A DNA stretch of 30,092 nt from the IMG/VR virus record IMGVR_UViG_3300008261_000100, positions 1 through 30,092 of that record, one strand, 5' to 3'. The notes below the pieces were generated by a model. The model did no database searches, was not told the DNA's origin, and saw nothing but the letters and a program-made list of their open reading frames with translations. Positions 20,484-26,917 of the stretch are shown here, in pieces (the first letter of the stretch is position 1; the number at the start of each line of letters is the position of its first letter). The stretch is from a virus. Position numbers and translations under genes: made by a program.

Positions 20484-21092
20484 ATGTCTTATACAAGAGA
20501 ACAGATTGAATCAGCGTTAAAGGCTAAAGGTTATGTGTGGTTTGAGGACAAATCAAATAAAAGTTATGATGTTAATATCGTTGGTGTTAGAAACAACTCA
20601 CCATCAGTTGCTAAAAAAGTAACTAACGTATTTGATGACCATATCACAATTTCATTTAAAGATGAGAAAGGTGTTTGGCAATTCTATTGTTGGAACGCAA
20701 CCTGTGACCCAGGTAAAAAAGGAGTTCAACAATTCCACAATAAAAAAGGTGTTGCTAGATTAGTTCCAAATCAATATAGAACTACTTGGGCGGTTGATTT
20801 ACATCAAGGAAAATACGAAGCTCTTTGTCAAAGATTGGCAAAAGTAAAAGTATGGAGAGACGCTAATAAAGATTTAATATTCGAAGAGACTTTAATTGAT
20901 GAAGGTATGTTTGGTATTAACATTCACAAAGCAGGAACAGATTCGACTTGGGTTGAAAATTGGTCTGAAGGATGTCAGGTATTCAAAAGAGTTAAAGACT
21001 TTAACGAGTTTATGAAAATCTGTAAAAGAGCAGCTAAAATCCACGGTAACAAATTTAGTTACACATTATTAGAATCAACTGATATCAAATAA
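20484..21092 (+). CDS. L,D-transpeptidase-like / endolysin-type phage protein, 202 aa
   Basis: The protein resembles a family frequent in Bacteroidota phages and prophages. The diagnostic part is FGINIHKAG (about residues 144-152) followed after a short gap by WSEGCQVF. This H...S-x-GC arrangement matches the active-site layout of YkuD L,D-transpeptidases, with the Cys as nucleophile. Earlier segments are KGYVWFEDKSNKSYDVNIVG, WNATCDPG and LVPNQYRTTWAVDLHQGKYE. The likely action is on peptide cross-links of the cell wall at lysis. No signal peptide is present, so it would need a holin or another exit route. Monocistronic with its own terminator. Confidence 0.7.
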   Translation: MSYTREQIESALKAKGYVWFEDKSNKSYDVNIVGVRNNSPSVAKKVTNVFDDHITISFKDEKGVWQFYCWNATCDPGKKGVQQFHNKKGVARLVPNQYRTTWAVDLHQGKYEALCQRLAKVKVWRDANKDLIFEETLIDEGMFGINIHKAGTDSTWVENWSEGCQVFKRVKDFNEFMKICKRAAKIHGNKFSYTLLESTDIK

Positions 21093-21093
21093 T

Positions 21094-21119
21094 AAAAACC
21101 CCCTATTTTGGGGGTTTTT
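21094..21119. terminator. Bidirectional intrinsic terminator
   Basis: The stem AAAAACCCCC / GGGGGTTTTT with a TATTTT loop lies between the convergent genes 20484-21092 and 21120-21800. T-runs occur in both directions. Confidence 0.88.
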
Positions 21120-21800
21120 TTATAAAAAATCGGTATAGACATAAGTTGATTGGAATTCTCCATCCATAAACCTTTTAGGAAAATCAAGGTAATCCATCTT
21201 AGTATAATTCAATTCAGTTTCCTCATACGAACCACTAAAACCTTCCTGATACACATATTCAGCATCTTCAAGGTCAAGTTCACCAACAGGTTGTCTTGAG
21301 TTAACCCCAACAACATAAGCTTTAATTGGTCTTACTTTATTTACAAATCTAATAAAGTCACCATCCATTTCATATTTAAATGAAATGTGTTTAACCATAA
21401 ACACATCTACCACTTCTTGACCATAATCAGTTGAGTAATATTTGTGTGTTTTTAATTTTGTAGTATTCTCAAACACACCACTAATTAATTCCCCCACATT
21501 ATCACCTTTACCAATGTAAACTCCATCAGCATTTTCAATTTCAATTTCATCAAAACCAAAATTCCCCAAACTAAATAACCTGTTAAACTTTAGAACTTTA
21601 TCCCGAATTAATTCAACTAACGAAACTTCAGTATAAGATAAATCATCGTCATTTGACATTCTAAACACCAATTGTTCGTTGATTAATTGGTTTTCAACAC
21701 CAGGGTTATTGATACCTATCAACGTAAATTTGATACCTTCAATATCAACCGCGTTTTTAGAGTATTTGTTAAAGATTTCTATATATTTTTTGTCTTCCAT
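21120..21800 (-). CDS. Hypothetical protein, 226 aa
   Basis: The frame runs to 21890, but that extension reads through a terminator. ATG 21800-21798 (MEDKKYIEIFNKYSKNAVDI) is placed 4 nt below an AATATTTATT element, as for the tagged genes, yet no [IL]xE tag is present. The protein is beta-rich and acidic with a tyrosine-rich C-terminus (YVYQEGFSGSYEETELNY). No family is recognised. Monocistronic between two terminators, so it may belong with the packaged-protein set by regulation only. Confidence 0.75.
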   Translation of the reverse strand: MEDKKYIEIFNKYSKNAVDIEGIKFTLIGINNPGVENQLINEQLVFRMSNDDDLSYTEVSLVELIRDKVLKFNRLFSLGNFGFDEIEIENADGVYIGKGDNVGELISGVFENTTKLKTHKYYSTDYGQEVVDVFMVKHISFKYEMDGDFIRFVNKVRPIKAYVVGVNSRQPVGELDLEDAEYVYQEGFSGSYEETELNYTKMDYLDFPKRFMDGEFQSTYVYTDFL

Positions 21801-21803
21801 ATC

Positions 21804-21813
21804 AATAAATATT
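21804..21813 (-). promoter_or_regulatory. ATATTTATT-type start-proximal element
   Basis: The minus strand reads AATATTTATT, then GAT and ATG 21800; sequence and spacing are identical to the element at 5364-5373. A TATATTTG box also lies at 21829-21822, so two promoter types may be stacked here. Confidence 0.5.
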
Positions 21814-21837
21814 ACTAAAAACAAATATAATAAAAAA

Positions 21838-21860
21838 CCCCCACCTTTAACAGATGGGGG
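21838..21860 (-). terminator. Intrinsic terminator downstream of the 22464 gene
   Basis: The stem CCCCCA / TGGGGG has an 11-nt loop and on the minus strand is followed by TTTTTTATTATA. It ends the transcript of the coiled-coil gene and of the short frame after it. Confidence 0.75.
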
Positions 21861-21915
21861 GAAATATAATCTTATTGTGTTGAAAAACAAATCCCAGGTA
21901 GACGAGTTTTAATTT

Positions 21916-22026
21916 TTAATTGGTGAACCTTGAATAAATTTGATGGTTGAACTTTGAGTCGGTATCACGGTCATAAACATCGAACATCTCTGAAGAATAT
22001 AGTAATGATTTATTAGTCAACAACAA
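21916..22026 (-). CDS. Short frame after the coiled-coil gene, TTG start or readthrough tail
   Basis: The codons from 22032 down to 21916 are open and in the same frame as the upstream gene, whose TAA (22035-22033) they follow directly. The sequence (LLLTNKSLLYSSEMFDVYDR and on to a FNHQIYSRFTN end) looks protein-like. It could be a separate peptide starting at TTG 22026 or ATG 21987, or a C-terminal extension reached by readthrough. Nothing else is seen in the 170 bases between the upstream stop and the terminator. Confidence 0.3.
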   Translation of the reverse strand: MLLTNKSLLYSSEMFDVYDRDTDSKFNHQIYSRFTN

Positions 22027-22032
22027 GTCCGA

Positions 22033-22464
22033 TTATATTGATGTGGTTGCGTTGTGAGTATCTAACTCTTCTTGCAATAACTCAATTTCTTCTTCAATCA
22101 TTTTAACTCGTGAGTCTCTATCAACAACTGACACTTCAGCAGTTTTAACTGACGGCTCCGTTCTTGAGTATCTGTCAGTTACTTTACCTTCATCACAATT
22201 AATTTGGGTTAATCTTTTCGCCAAAGATTTCAACTCAGACAATCTGAAAATCTTATTGTAAACACCCATATTTGCTCTATGGATTTTTGTTTTGATGTCG
22301 ATTAGACCTTCTTCCAAAGTCATTATGTTTTCCAATGCCGTAACCGTTGAGTATGGTCTAACATTACCCTCATCTATTGAGTTGTATGAGTACACTTTTT
22401 TGAACTCATCCTCGATTGCTTTAATCAATCGGTTCTTCTCCTTTAACGCCTGTTTGATTGTCAT
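22033..22464 (-). CDS. Coiled-coil protein, possibly DUF6847-like, 143 aa
   Basis: ATG 22464 (MTIKQALKEKNRLIKAIEDE) is preferred over the TTG at 22491. The order of segments, an opening TIKQALKEKN...I, a YNSIDEG spacer, a LEEGLIDIKTKIHRAN helix, RLSELKSLAKRLTQIN and a terminal VKMIEEEIELLQEELD heptad repeat, resembles DUF6847-type proteins of Bacteroidota and their phages. The fold is a long helical hairpin. Role unknown. Confidence 0.65.
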   Translation of the reverse strand: MTIKQALKEKNRLIKAIEDEFKKVYSYNSIDEGNVRPYSTVTALENIMTLEEGLIDIKTKIHRANMGVYNKIFRLSELKSLAKRLTQINCDEGKVTDRYSRTEPSVKTAEVSVVDRDSRVKMIEEEIELLQEELDTHNATTSI

Positions 22465-22507
22465 ATTATTATCTTTTTTCTTATATAACAATCATATAGA
22501 TTTTATT

Positions 22508-22834
22508 TTAATGTGTCAATAGATATCCTCGTAAATTTTTAATTCTTTCTTCAAATATATCAAGATATAATTCACGAATCTCGTTTATTATTGATTCATC
22601 TTTAATTTTGAATAAAGTTTCTAAGTAAGTGATTAAGTGATAATTGGGTGGCATTCCAAAATTCCAAGAATTTTTTTCCAACTGAAGTTTTAAATAGTAA
22701 TCCTTACAAACACCACCTTTTAAAAATGGAAATTCAATTCTGAATTGGATGAAGTTAATCCCTTCGTAATTTACGGCTAATTTTGTCTTATCAACAAGTA
22801 ATTCGGCTAACTTATGTTTTACTTTCTCATCCAT
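22508..22834 (-). CDS. Hypothetical protein, 108 aa
   Basis: Soluble protein with a helical N-terminus (KVKHKLAELLVDKTKLAV), a central strand region (FIQFRIEFPFLKGG) and a C-terminal helix (DIFEERIKNLRGYLL). No family is recognised. A TATATTTG box at 22846-22839 lies only 4 nt before the ATG, implying a nearly leaderless message if used; its -33 box would fall within the preceding terminator. Confidence 0.7.
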   Translation of the reverse strand: MDEKVKHKLAELLVDKTKLAVNYEGINFIQFRIEFPFLKGGVCKDYYLKLQLEKNSWNFGMPPNYHLITYLETLFKIKDESIINEIRELYLDIFEERIKNLRGYLLTH

Positions 22835-22853
22835 AAAACAAATATAATAAAAA

Positions 22854-22877
22854 ACCCCAACTAATTAAAATTGGGGT
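22854..22877 (-). terminator. Intrinsic terminator of the DUF5856-like gene
   Basis: The stem ACCCCAA / TTGGGGT has a 10-nt loop and on the minus strand is followed by TTTTTATTATA. It lies 27 nt past the stop codon at 22905. Confidence 0.75.
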
Positions 22878-22904
22878 AAAAATTAAAATACTATGAAAAG
22901 TATA

Positions 22905-23366
22905 TCATTCCAAGAATTTCAACTTATAAATAGTTGAATAGATTAATTCCTGAACTGTATCTATCTGATTTTGAATAAAACTTTCTTTGACTGACTTTCT
23001 TGAACCTTCAATTGTCTTATCCAATTTCTGTAAGTATTCGATAGCACTATTAACACTAGTGTAGTTATCATAACCATCACACTTGTAGTCCTCAACAATT
23101 CCGTGTTTACCTTGATATGATTCAACCAAACCGTCAAACAAATCAACAACACCATCATAATAATCATTTAAGGCTTTATGAACCGCAAACGATTTAGTTT
23201 GTAAATGATATATATGTATTTGAGTTCTTGAATGTAAAATTCCTGATACGATATCAACAAATGACCCACTTACTTTACCCTCAGATTTTTCAACGTCATT
23301 ATTCTCTTCTTCTTGTTCCATTAATCTACGAGATAATATATCTTGTTTACTTATTTTCATATTCAT
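22905..23366 (-). CDS. Ferritin-like DUF5856-type protein with N-terminal LME tag, 153 aa
   Basis: The N-terminal 22 residues (MNMKISKQDILSRRLMEQEE) end in L-M-E, an [IL]-x-E site like those of the other tagged proteins, followed by an acidic linker. From about residue 35 a four-helix layout resembles the Dps/ferritin-like DUF5856 family known from phages: VSGILHSRTQIHIYHLQTKS, FAVHKALNDYYDGVVDLFDG and LVESYQG, with the H...H...D...E residues spaced as in ferritin-like helices. Metal oxidation has not been shown for this family. ATG 23360 (third residue) is an alternative start. Element TATATTTATA upstream and terminator downstream make it monocistronic. Confidence 0.72.
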   Translation of the reverse strand: MNMKISKQDILSRRLMEQEEENNDVEKSEGKVSGSFVDIVSGILHSRTQIHIYHLQTKSFAVHKALNDYYDGVVDLFDGLVESYQGKHGIVEDYKCDGYDNYTSVNSAIEYLQKLDKTIEGSRKSVKESFIQNQIDTVQELIYSTIYKLKFLE

Positions 23367-23376
23367 ATGTTTTTAT

Positions 23377-23386
23377 TATAAATATA
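23377..23386 (-). promoter_or_regulatory. ATATTTATA-type element before the DUF5856-like gene
   Basis: The minus strand reads TATATTTATA, with TATTTAT 11 nt from ATG 23366 and 17 nt from ATG 23360. Confidence 0.5.
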
Positions 23387-23396
23387 CCGATTATCC

Positions 23397-23606
23397 TTAT
23401 TTACCGTACTTAGCGTTTAATATTTTACCATCCGAATCAAGTTCAGTAACAGTAACAATATATGTCTCAGGTAATTCCTTACTTAATATTGACTTATCAC
23501 TTATTTGTAACACATACCCTTCACTAATACAAGCAATTTTTGCTTGGTTCAAAGTCATACCTTTAATGCCTTCAGGTATATCAATTTTAAATCGTTTCGC
23601 TTTCAT
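23397..23606 (-). CDS. Small beta-rich hypothetical protein, 69 aa
   Basis: Basic N-terminus (MKAKRFKIDIPEGIKGMTLN), then QAKIACISEGYVLQISDKS and two strands. The GMTL..AK..A...GY.LQ.SD order recalls small inhibitor-like beta proteins, but I cannot assign a family. It overlaps the upstream gene by 20 nt. Confidence 0.65.
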   Translation of the reverse strand: MKAKRFKIDIPEGIKGMTLNQAKIACISEGYVLQISDKSILSKELPETYIVTVTELDSDGKILNAKYGK

Positions 23607-23805
23607 TTAAATTTCTATAATAACTTCTCACTAGTTTACCTAAATCCATATCGTTTGGAGTTTCTTTCACCATCTGTTTGAACTTCTTACGTTCTTCAAT
23701 AACGTAACTTAGTATTTTTTTTAACTCAAGGTCTTTCTCTTCATCAATTAGATACTTACCTTCAAAATACACGTCTAATTTTTTAATTTCGTTCTCGTAT
23801 AACAT
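23587..23805 (-). CDS. Small helical hypothetical protein, 72 aa
   Basis: Charged helical protein (LKKILSYVIEERKKFKQMVK) with a C-terminal LGKLVRSYYRNLNES. No family is recognised. It follows the rmlC-like gene by 11 nt and overlaps the next gene, so the three share a transcript. Confidence 0.65.
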   Translation of the reverse strand: MLYENEIKKLDVYFEGKYLIDEEKDLELKKILSYVIEERKKFKQMVKETPNDMDLGKLVRSYYRNLNESETI

Positions 23806-23816
23806 ATTTGTTCTGT

Positions 23817-24338
23817 TTATTTGTTTAGTTTAAAATTTTTAGTTATATAGTCTTTATCCGACATTATAATGTCTTCATCTTCTAATTCTTTAAAGTATGA
23901 CGCAAAATTCAAAACATCGTACAACCCTTCAATCTCTTTCCAATAAATAGACCCTTCCGATTCGGGTGAATAAACATTGTCAACTAAATACTGTACTACC
24001 GTATTTGGTTGCGTTGTCATAAACCCGTGAGCAAAACCCCTCGGTACTAGTAATTCAGCACCCGACACCATATTATAATGATACAATTTCATATATTCAG
24101 GTGAATCCTCACGAATATCAACTATGAAATCAACAATAGACCCACTAATGACTTTAATTAGTTTGGACTGAGCCTTATCCCCAACTTGGAAATGTAAACC
24201 TCTTAGAGTAAACATTTGGGGGTTAATACTAATGTTACTTTGTAACCATTCCTTATCGTAGGAATTTAAAGATAGTGGAGCGAATGTTCCTCGGTGGTCC
24301 ACAAACACCTGATTGAAATTAACTTGGGGATGTTCCAT
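23817..24338 (-). CDS. rmlC: dTDP-4-dehydrorhamnose 3,5-epimerase-like protein
   Basis: RmlC-type cupins epimerise C3 and C5 of dTDP-4-keto-6-deoxyglucose in dTDP-rhamnose synthesis. The family landmarks are in order: VDHRGTFAP (13-21), the catalytic His in TLRGLHFQ (44-51), KLIKVISGSIVDFIVDIRED (59-78), LLVPRGFAHGF (96-106), VVQYLVDNVYSPESEG. At 173 residues it has family length. The phage carries no visible RmlA, B or D here, so it would use the host's pathway or act on another sugar nucleotide. Its ATG comes only 6 nt after the terminator stem of the upstream gene. Confidence 0.88.
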   Translation of the reverse strand: MEHPQVNFNQVFVDHRGTFAPLSLNSYDKEWLQSNISINPQMFTLRGLHFQVGDKAQSKLIKVISGSIVDFIVDIREDSPEYMKLYHYNMVSGAELLVPRGFAHGFMTTQPNTVVQYLVDNVYSPESEGSIYWKEIEGLYDVLNFASYFKELEDEDIIMSDKDYITKNFKLNK

Positions 24339-24343
24339 AAAAA

Positions 24344-24372
24344 AACCTTTATCTAATTATAAGATAAAGGTT
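24344..24372 (-). terminator. Intrinsic terminator between the tagged acidic gene and rmlC
   Basis: A perfect 11-bp stem (AACCTTTATCT / AGATAAAGGTT) with a 7-nt loop is followed on the minus strand by TTTTTTT and at once by the ATG of the rmlC-like gene. Confidence 0.8.
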
Positions 24373-24395
24373 CTTTAATATCAAATACTTTTTAT

Positions 24396-24755
24396 TTAAA
24401 AATCATCACCAAACTCATAACCATCATCATCTAATTCCTCATCTTCATCATCTTCATAGTCTTCATCATCCTCACCTTCACCTTTAGTCTCATTCATTAA
24501 GAAATCAAACACTTGGTCCATATTGTTTTTCGCTTCAGCAATATGGTCCTGAGCCCAATCGTGACCGTTTTCTAATATCTCATTAATTGTTGTTTCATCC
24601 ATATCCAATAACATTTCACATTGTCTCTTCATTTGTTCCAAATTACTAAAGAACATATAACGAGAGTTATCGTGATTACCACCTTCATTAATATTATCTT
24701 TTAACCTATTAACTAAGGTTTCTAATTGTTTTTCATTTATAATAATTGTTCCCAT
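24396..24755 (-). CDS. Acidic-tail protein with N-terminal IINE tag, 119 aa
   Basis: The N-terminus MGTIIINEKQLETLVNRLKD carries I-N-E at residues 6-8, parallel to the ITE tags. The body has a conserved-looking helical part (RYMFFSNLEQMKRQCEMLLD, then NGHDWAQDHIAEAKNNMDQ) that I recall in other phage proteins of unknown role. The last 30 residues are almost only Asp, Glu, Gly and Tyr. The acidic tail could bind a basic partner or DNA-mimic surface. It has its own TATATTTATA element and terminator. Confidence 0.75.
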   Translation of the reverse strand: MGTIIINEKQLETLVNRLKDNINEGGNHDNSRYMFFSNLEQMKRQCEMLLDMDETTINEILENGHDWAQDHIAEAKNNMDQVFDFLMNETKGEGEDDEDYEDDEDEELDDDGYEFGDDF

Positions 24756-24768
24756 AACACCTTTTAGT

Positions 24769-24778
24769 TATAAATATA
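24769..24778 (-). promoter_or_regulatory. ATATTTATA-type element before the acidic-tail gene
   Basis: The minus strand reads TATATTTATA, with TATTTAT 14 nt from ATG 24755. It directly follows the terminator at 24790-24813. Confidence 0.5.
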
Positions 24779-24784
24779 TCTAAA

Positions 24785-24862
24785 TAAAAAAAGGGAGACC
24801 GAAATCTCCCTTTGGGGCCGTAAAGGCACATCCACCACTTTGTTATACGACACAAAGAAACG
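24785..24862 (-). ncRNA. Structured 3' UTR of the 25102 gene
   Basis: Beyond the stop at 24863 the minus-strand transcript can form three hairpins in 70 nt: CTTTGT/ACAAAG (24838-24857), GCC-TTTAC-GGC (24817-24827) and the terminator stem. Two hairpins before a terminator are more than termination needs, so a stable 3'-end RNA or processing site is possible. This is inference from folding by eye. Confidence 0.35.
24790..24813 (-). terminator. Intrinsic terminator
   Basis: The 9-bp stem AAAGGGAGA / TCTCCCTTT with a 6-nt loop is followed on the minus strand by a T-run (TTTTTTTATTTA). Confidence 0.88.
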
Positions 24863-25102
24863 TTATTCGTTTATATATGTTGGGGTCGATTGTTTGACTG
24901 TTTCCCCAACTACTTGTTCTATTTTTTGTTTACCCTCAACTGAACCGTTGAAATATTTTTTTAATGAAAAATATGTGTAAACCACACAAAAACATATCAC
25001 ACCTAACACAAGTTTTAGTGCTGTCTTCCAAAACTTAAAGATAATATATCCTGATGTTCCAATCAATAATAACGTTGCCATAGTTTCTGAGTTCATATCC
25101 AT
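24863..25102 (-). CDS. Two-helix membrane protein, 79 aa
   Basis: ATG 25102 (MDMNSETMATLL) or ATG 25096 is preferred over the upstream frame start, because a TATATTTG box lies at 25124-25117. Two hydrophobic segments (ATLLLIGTSGYIIFKFW and ALKLVLGVICFCVVYTYFSL) are followed by a polar tail (EGKQKIEQVVGETVKQ). No family is recognised. Confidence 0.7.
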   Translation of the reverse strand: MDMNSETMATLLLIGTSGYIIFKFWKTALKLVLGVICFCVVYTYFSLKKYFNGSVEGKQKIEQVVGETVKQSTPTYINE

Positions 25103-25137
25103 TTGTTTTATATATACAAATATAAACAAATTTTCAA

Positions 25138-25653
25138 TTACTCAGCATCTTCATACTGAAAATAATTTGTTGGAAGTTCAAAATCCATTGGAAGGTTTTT
25201 TATATCTTCCTTCAGTTCATCAACCATTTCCTGAGTGTAGTATGTTCTAAAATGAGAACGTCGTTGATTATAAGGTTTCTCTTGGTCCTCAGCATCATCA
25301 CGTAATTCTTGTTCTATCCTTTGGAGGTGATTAGTTAATACCTCGTGTTTATTCCACTTCTCATAATCCTCAAGTGATTTTATAACTTTAGTATCACCAT
25401 AGTTATAAAAACCTTCACCTAAGTCAGTATTTGTCGTGTAGATGTCAACAATCCCGTTTTCACCATCATAGTCATAACATAGGTCTCTCAATCTACTTAT
25501 ATTAGTAATACCCTTTTCTTCCCAATTACGACCATAAGACCTAACCTTACAGATGTAGATGTGACCATCTTTATATTCCCAAATCATTCCATTGATTTTA
25601 TCTCTAAGTTCAACTAAATCGTTTAATAATAAATTTGACACATCTAATTTCAT
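25138..25653 (-). CDS. Hypothetical protein, 171 aa
   Basis: The frame extends to 25788, inside the SPFH gene, but ATG 25653 (MKLDVSNLLLNDLVELRDKI) starts a coherent helical N-terminus. The protein has an alpha/beta first half (GMIWEYKDGHIYICKVRSYG) and a charged helical second half (NHLQRIEQELRDDAEDQEKP). No family is recognised. A perfect 12-bp hairpin lies in its 5' leader. Confidence 0.7.
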   Translation of the reverse strand: MKLDVSNLLLNDLVELRDKINGMIWEYKDGHIYICKVRSYGRNWEEKGITNISRLRDLCYDYDGENGIVDIYTTNTDLGEGFYNYGDTKVIKSLEDYEKWNKHEVLTNHLQRIEQELRDDAEDQEKPYNQRRSHFRTYYTQEMVDELKEDIKNLPMDFELPTNYFQYEDAE

Positions 25654-25681
25654 CTCTATAAGTTTTGGTTGTTGGTTATTA

Positions 25682-25709
25682 ATGGTAACGACACCATTGT
25701 CGTTACCAT
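25682..25709 (-). promoter_or_regulatory. Perfect 12-bp hairpin in the leader between the SPFH gene and the 25653 gene
   Basis: The inverted repeat ATGGTAACGACA / TGTCGTTACCAT surrounds a 4-nt CCAT loop. No T-run follows on either strand, so it is not an ordinary terminator. It may be an RNA-processing or stabilising hairpin, or a protein-binding site. Confidence 0.6.
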
Positions 25710-25724
25710 ATTGTATTATGTTTC

Positions 25725-26627
25725 TTATTTTATATTCAAGAATGTTCCTGAACCACCCGCCATTGTAGTCGGCAACTGCCCATCCCATTTCTCAATTTTC
25801 TTGTATTCAACATACAAAGGTGTTAACTTTTGTTGTGTTAAATCCATCGCTCTTGCCTTAGCGGATGCGTTGATGACAGTTTCAGCGGAGTCAGCCTTCG
25901 CAACTGCGATTTTACGTTGACCGTCAGCCTGAGCAGCAATTGCTTGTTGTTTAGACGCTTCAGCTTGTTGGATAGCTCTTGTTTTTGCGATAATTGATTC
26001 TTGTAATGCCTCAGGAGGTGTAATATTAGTTCTCAACTGAGATACGTCAAACCATTTAATCAATCGTTTATTACATTCGACTACAATATTAGACTCGAAG
26101 TTTTCACGGTGGTTAAAGATACTATCGACAGACCAAGTATTCGCCACGTCATTCACCGCACCAACGATTGCGTTTTTCAACCATCCTTGTTCAACCTCTT
26201 TAATCGGTAATCTCAAGTTTTGGAACATATCCCCAACCGTACTCGATTTCAATTTGTAGTTAAACGTAGGGTTAATAGTTGTGGTAAATCCACCCTTAGT
26301 AATTACCATTTGGTCACCATACTCAATGTGTTGTTGGAACACAGGGAACTCATACATTGTTTCAGTCCAAGAGTTATAAACCACCCAACCTGTTTTGTAC
26401 TCATACTTCGATACACCACGAGCATCACCTGTTAAATTAACTTTGATACCAACGTTACCTGTATCAACTCTTTCTGTTGAGAATGGTTGAATTAATGAGA
26501 TAATAATCCCCAATACACCAACGATAATCCCGTTCCTTAAACTCACAGTGTCATCATTCGCAACACCTCTAAAAATCATTACACCCGCAACAACCAATGA
26601 CAATACTAATAAAATAATTGTAATCAT
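25725..26627 (-). CDS. SPFH/prohibitin (band 7) family membrane protein
   Basis: Two hydrophobic helices (residues 3-20 and 33-50) anchor the protein. The SPFH domain follows with STERVDTGNVGIKVNLTGD, a WTETMYEFPVFQ segment and QMVITKGGFTTTINPTFNYK. After it comes the typical Ala/Gln-rich coiled coil (QQAEASKQQAIAAQADGQRK). The 300-residue length fits prohibitin-like proteins, which form large ring or cage assemblies in membranes and in bacteria modulate FtsH-type proteases (HflKC) or membrane domains. In a phage this is unusual. The 81-aa membrane protein just upstream overlaps by 4 nt and may be a partner. Confidence 0.88.
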   Translation of the reverse strand: MITIILLVLSLVVAGVMIFRGVANDDTVSLRNGIIVGVLGIIISLIQPFSTERVDTGNVGIKVNLTGDARGVSKYEYKTGWVVYNSWTETMYEFPVFQQHIEYGDQMVITKGGFTTTINPTFNYKLKSSTVGDMFQNLRLPIKEVEQGWLKNAIVGAVNDVANTWSVDSIFNHRENFESNIVVECNKRLIKWFDVSQLRTNITPPEALQESIIAKTRAIQQAEASKQQAIAAQADGQRKIAVAKADSAETVINASAKARAMDLTQQKLTPLYVEYKKIEKWDGQLPTTMAGGSGTFLNIK

Positions 26628-26869
26628 ACTTCTTCTTCTTTTTCTTTAAAATTAAATAAATTTATAACATATCGGGCAATTGTTTTTAATTGGAATACAG
26701 TGTAAAATAACCCAAAAAACACTGATATCATTTGTAAGAACATCGGAAATTCTCTACTAATGACATATTCAAATATCATTGTAAGGACACTGATGTAGAC
26801 AATCGTAGAGGCCAATACCAACCAACCATTACTACTTAAATTTAACCAACTTTTCATTTCATAACTCAT
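26624..26869 (-). CDS. Small two-helix membrane protein, likely SPFH partner, 81 aa
   Basis: Two or three hydrophobic segments (NGWLVLASTIVYISVLTMIF and PMFLQMISVFFGLFYTVFQL) are followed by a basic then acidic tail (NFKEKEEEV). The stop overlaps the SPFH start (ATGA type), so the two are made together. No family is recognised. Confidence 0.72.
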   Translation of the reverse strand: MSYEMKSWLNLSSNGWLVLASTIVYISVLTMIFEYVISREFPMFLQMISVFFGLFYTVFQLKTIARYVINLFNFKEKEEEV

Positions 26870-26917
26870 AGATTTTTAATTGTTAACAAACTTACACATA
26901 ATATTTCAAACTATCAA

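Noticed and set aside
21801-21890. Upstream extension of the 226-aa gene
   Set aside because: It reads through the terminator at 21838-21860 and the start-proximal element.
22893-22937. 14-codon plus-strand frame MKSISFQEFQ resembling the T4 internal-protein leader
   Set aside because: It is antisense to the end of the DUF5856-like gene, very short, and the likeness to MKTYQEF is probably chance.
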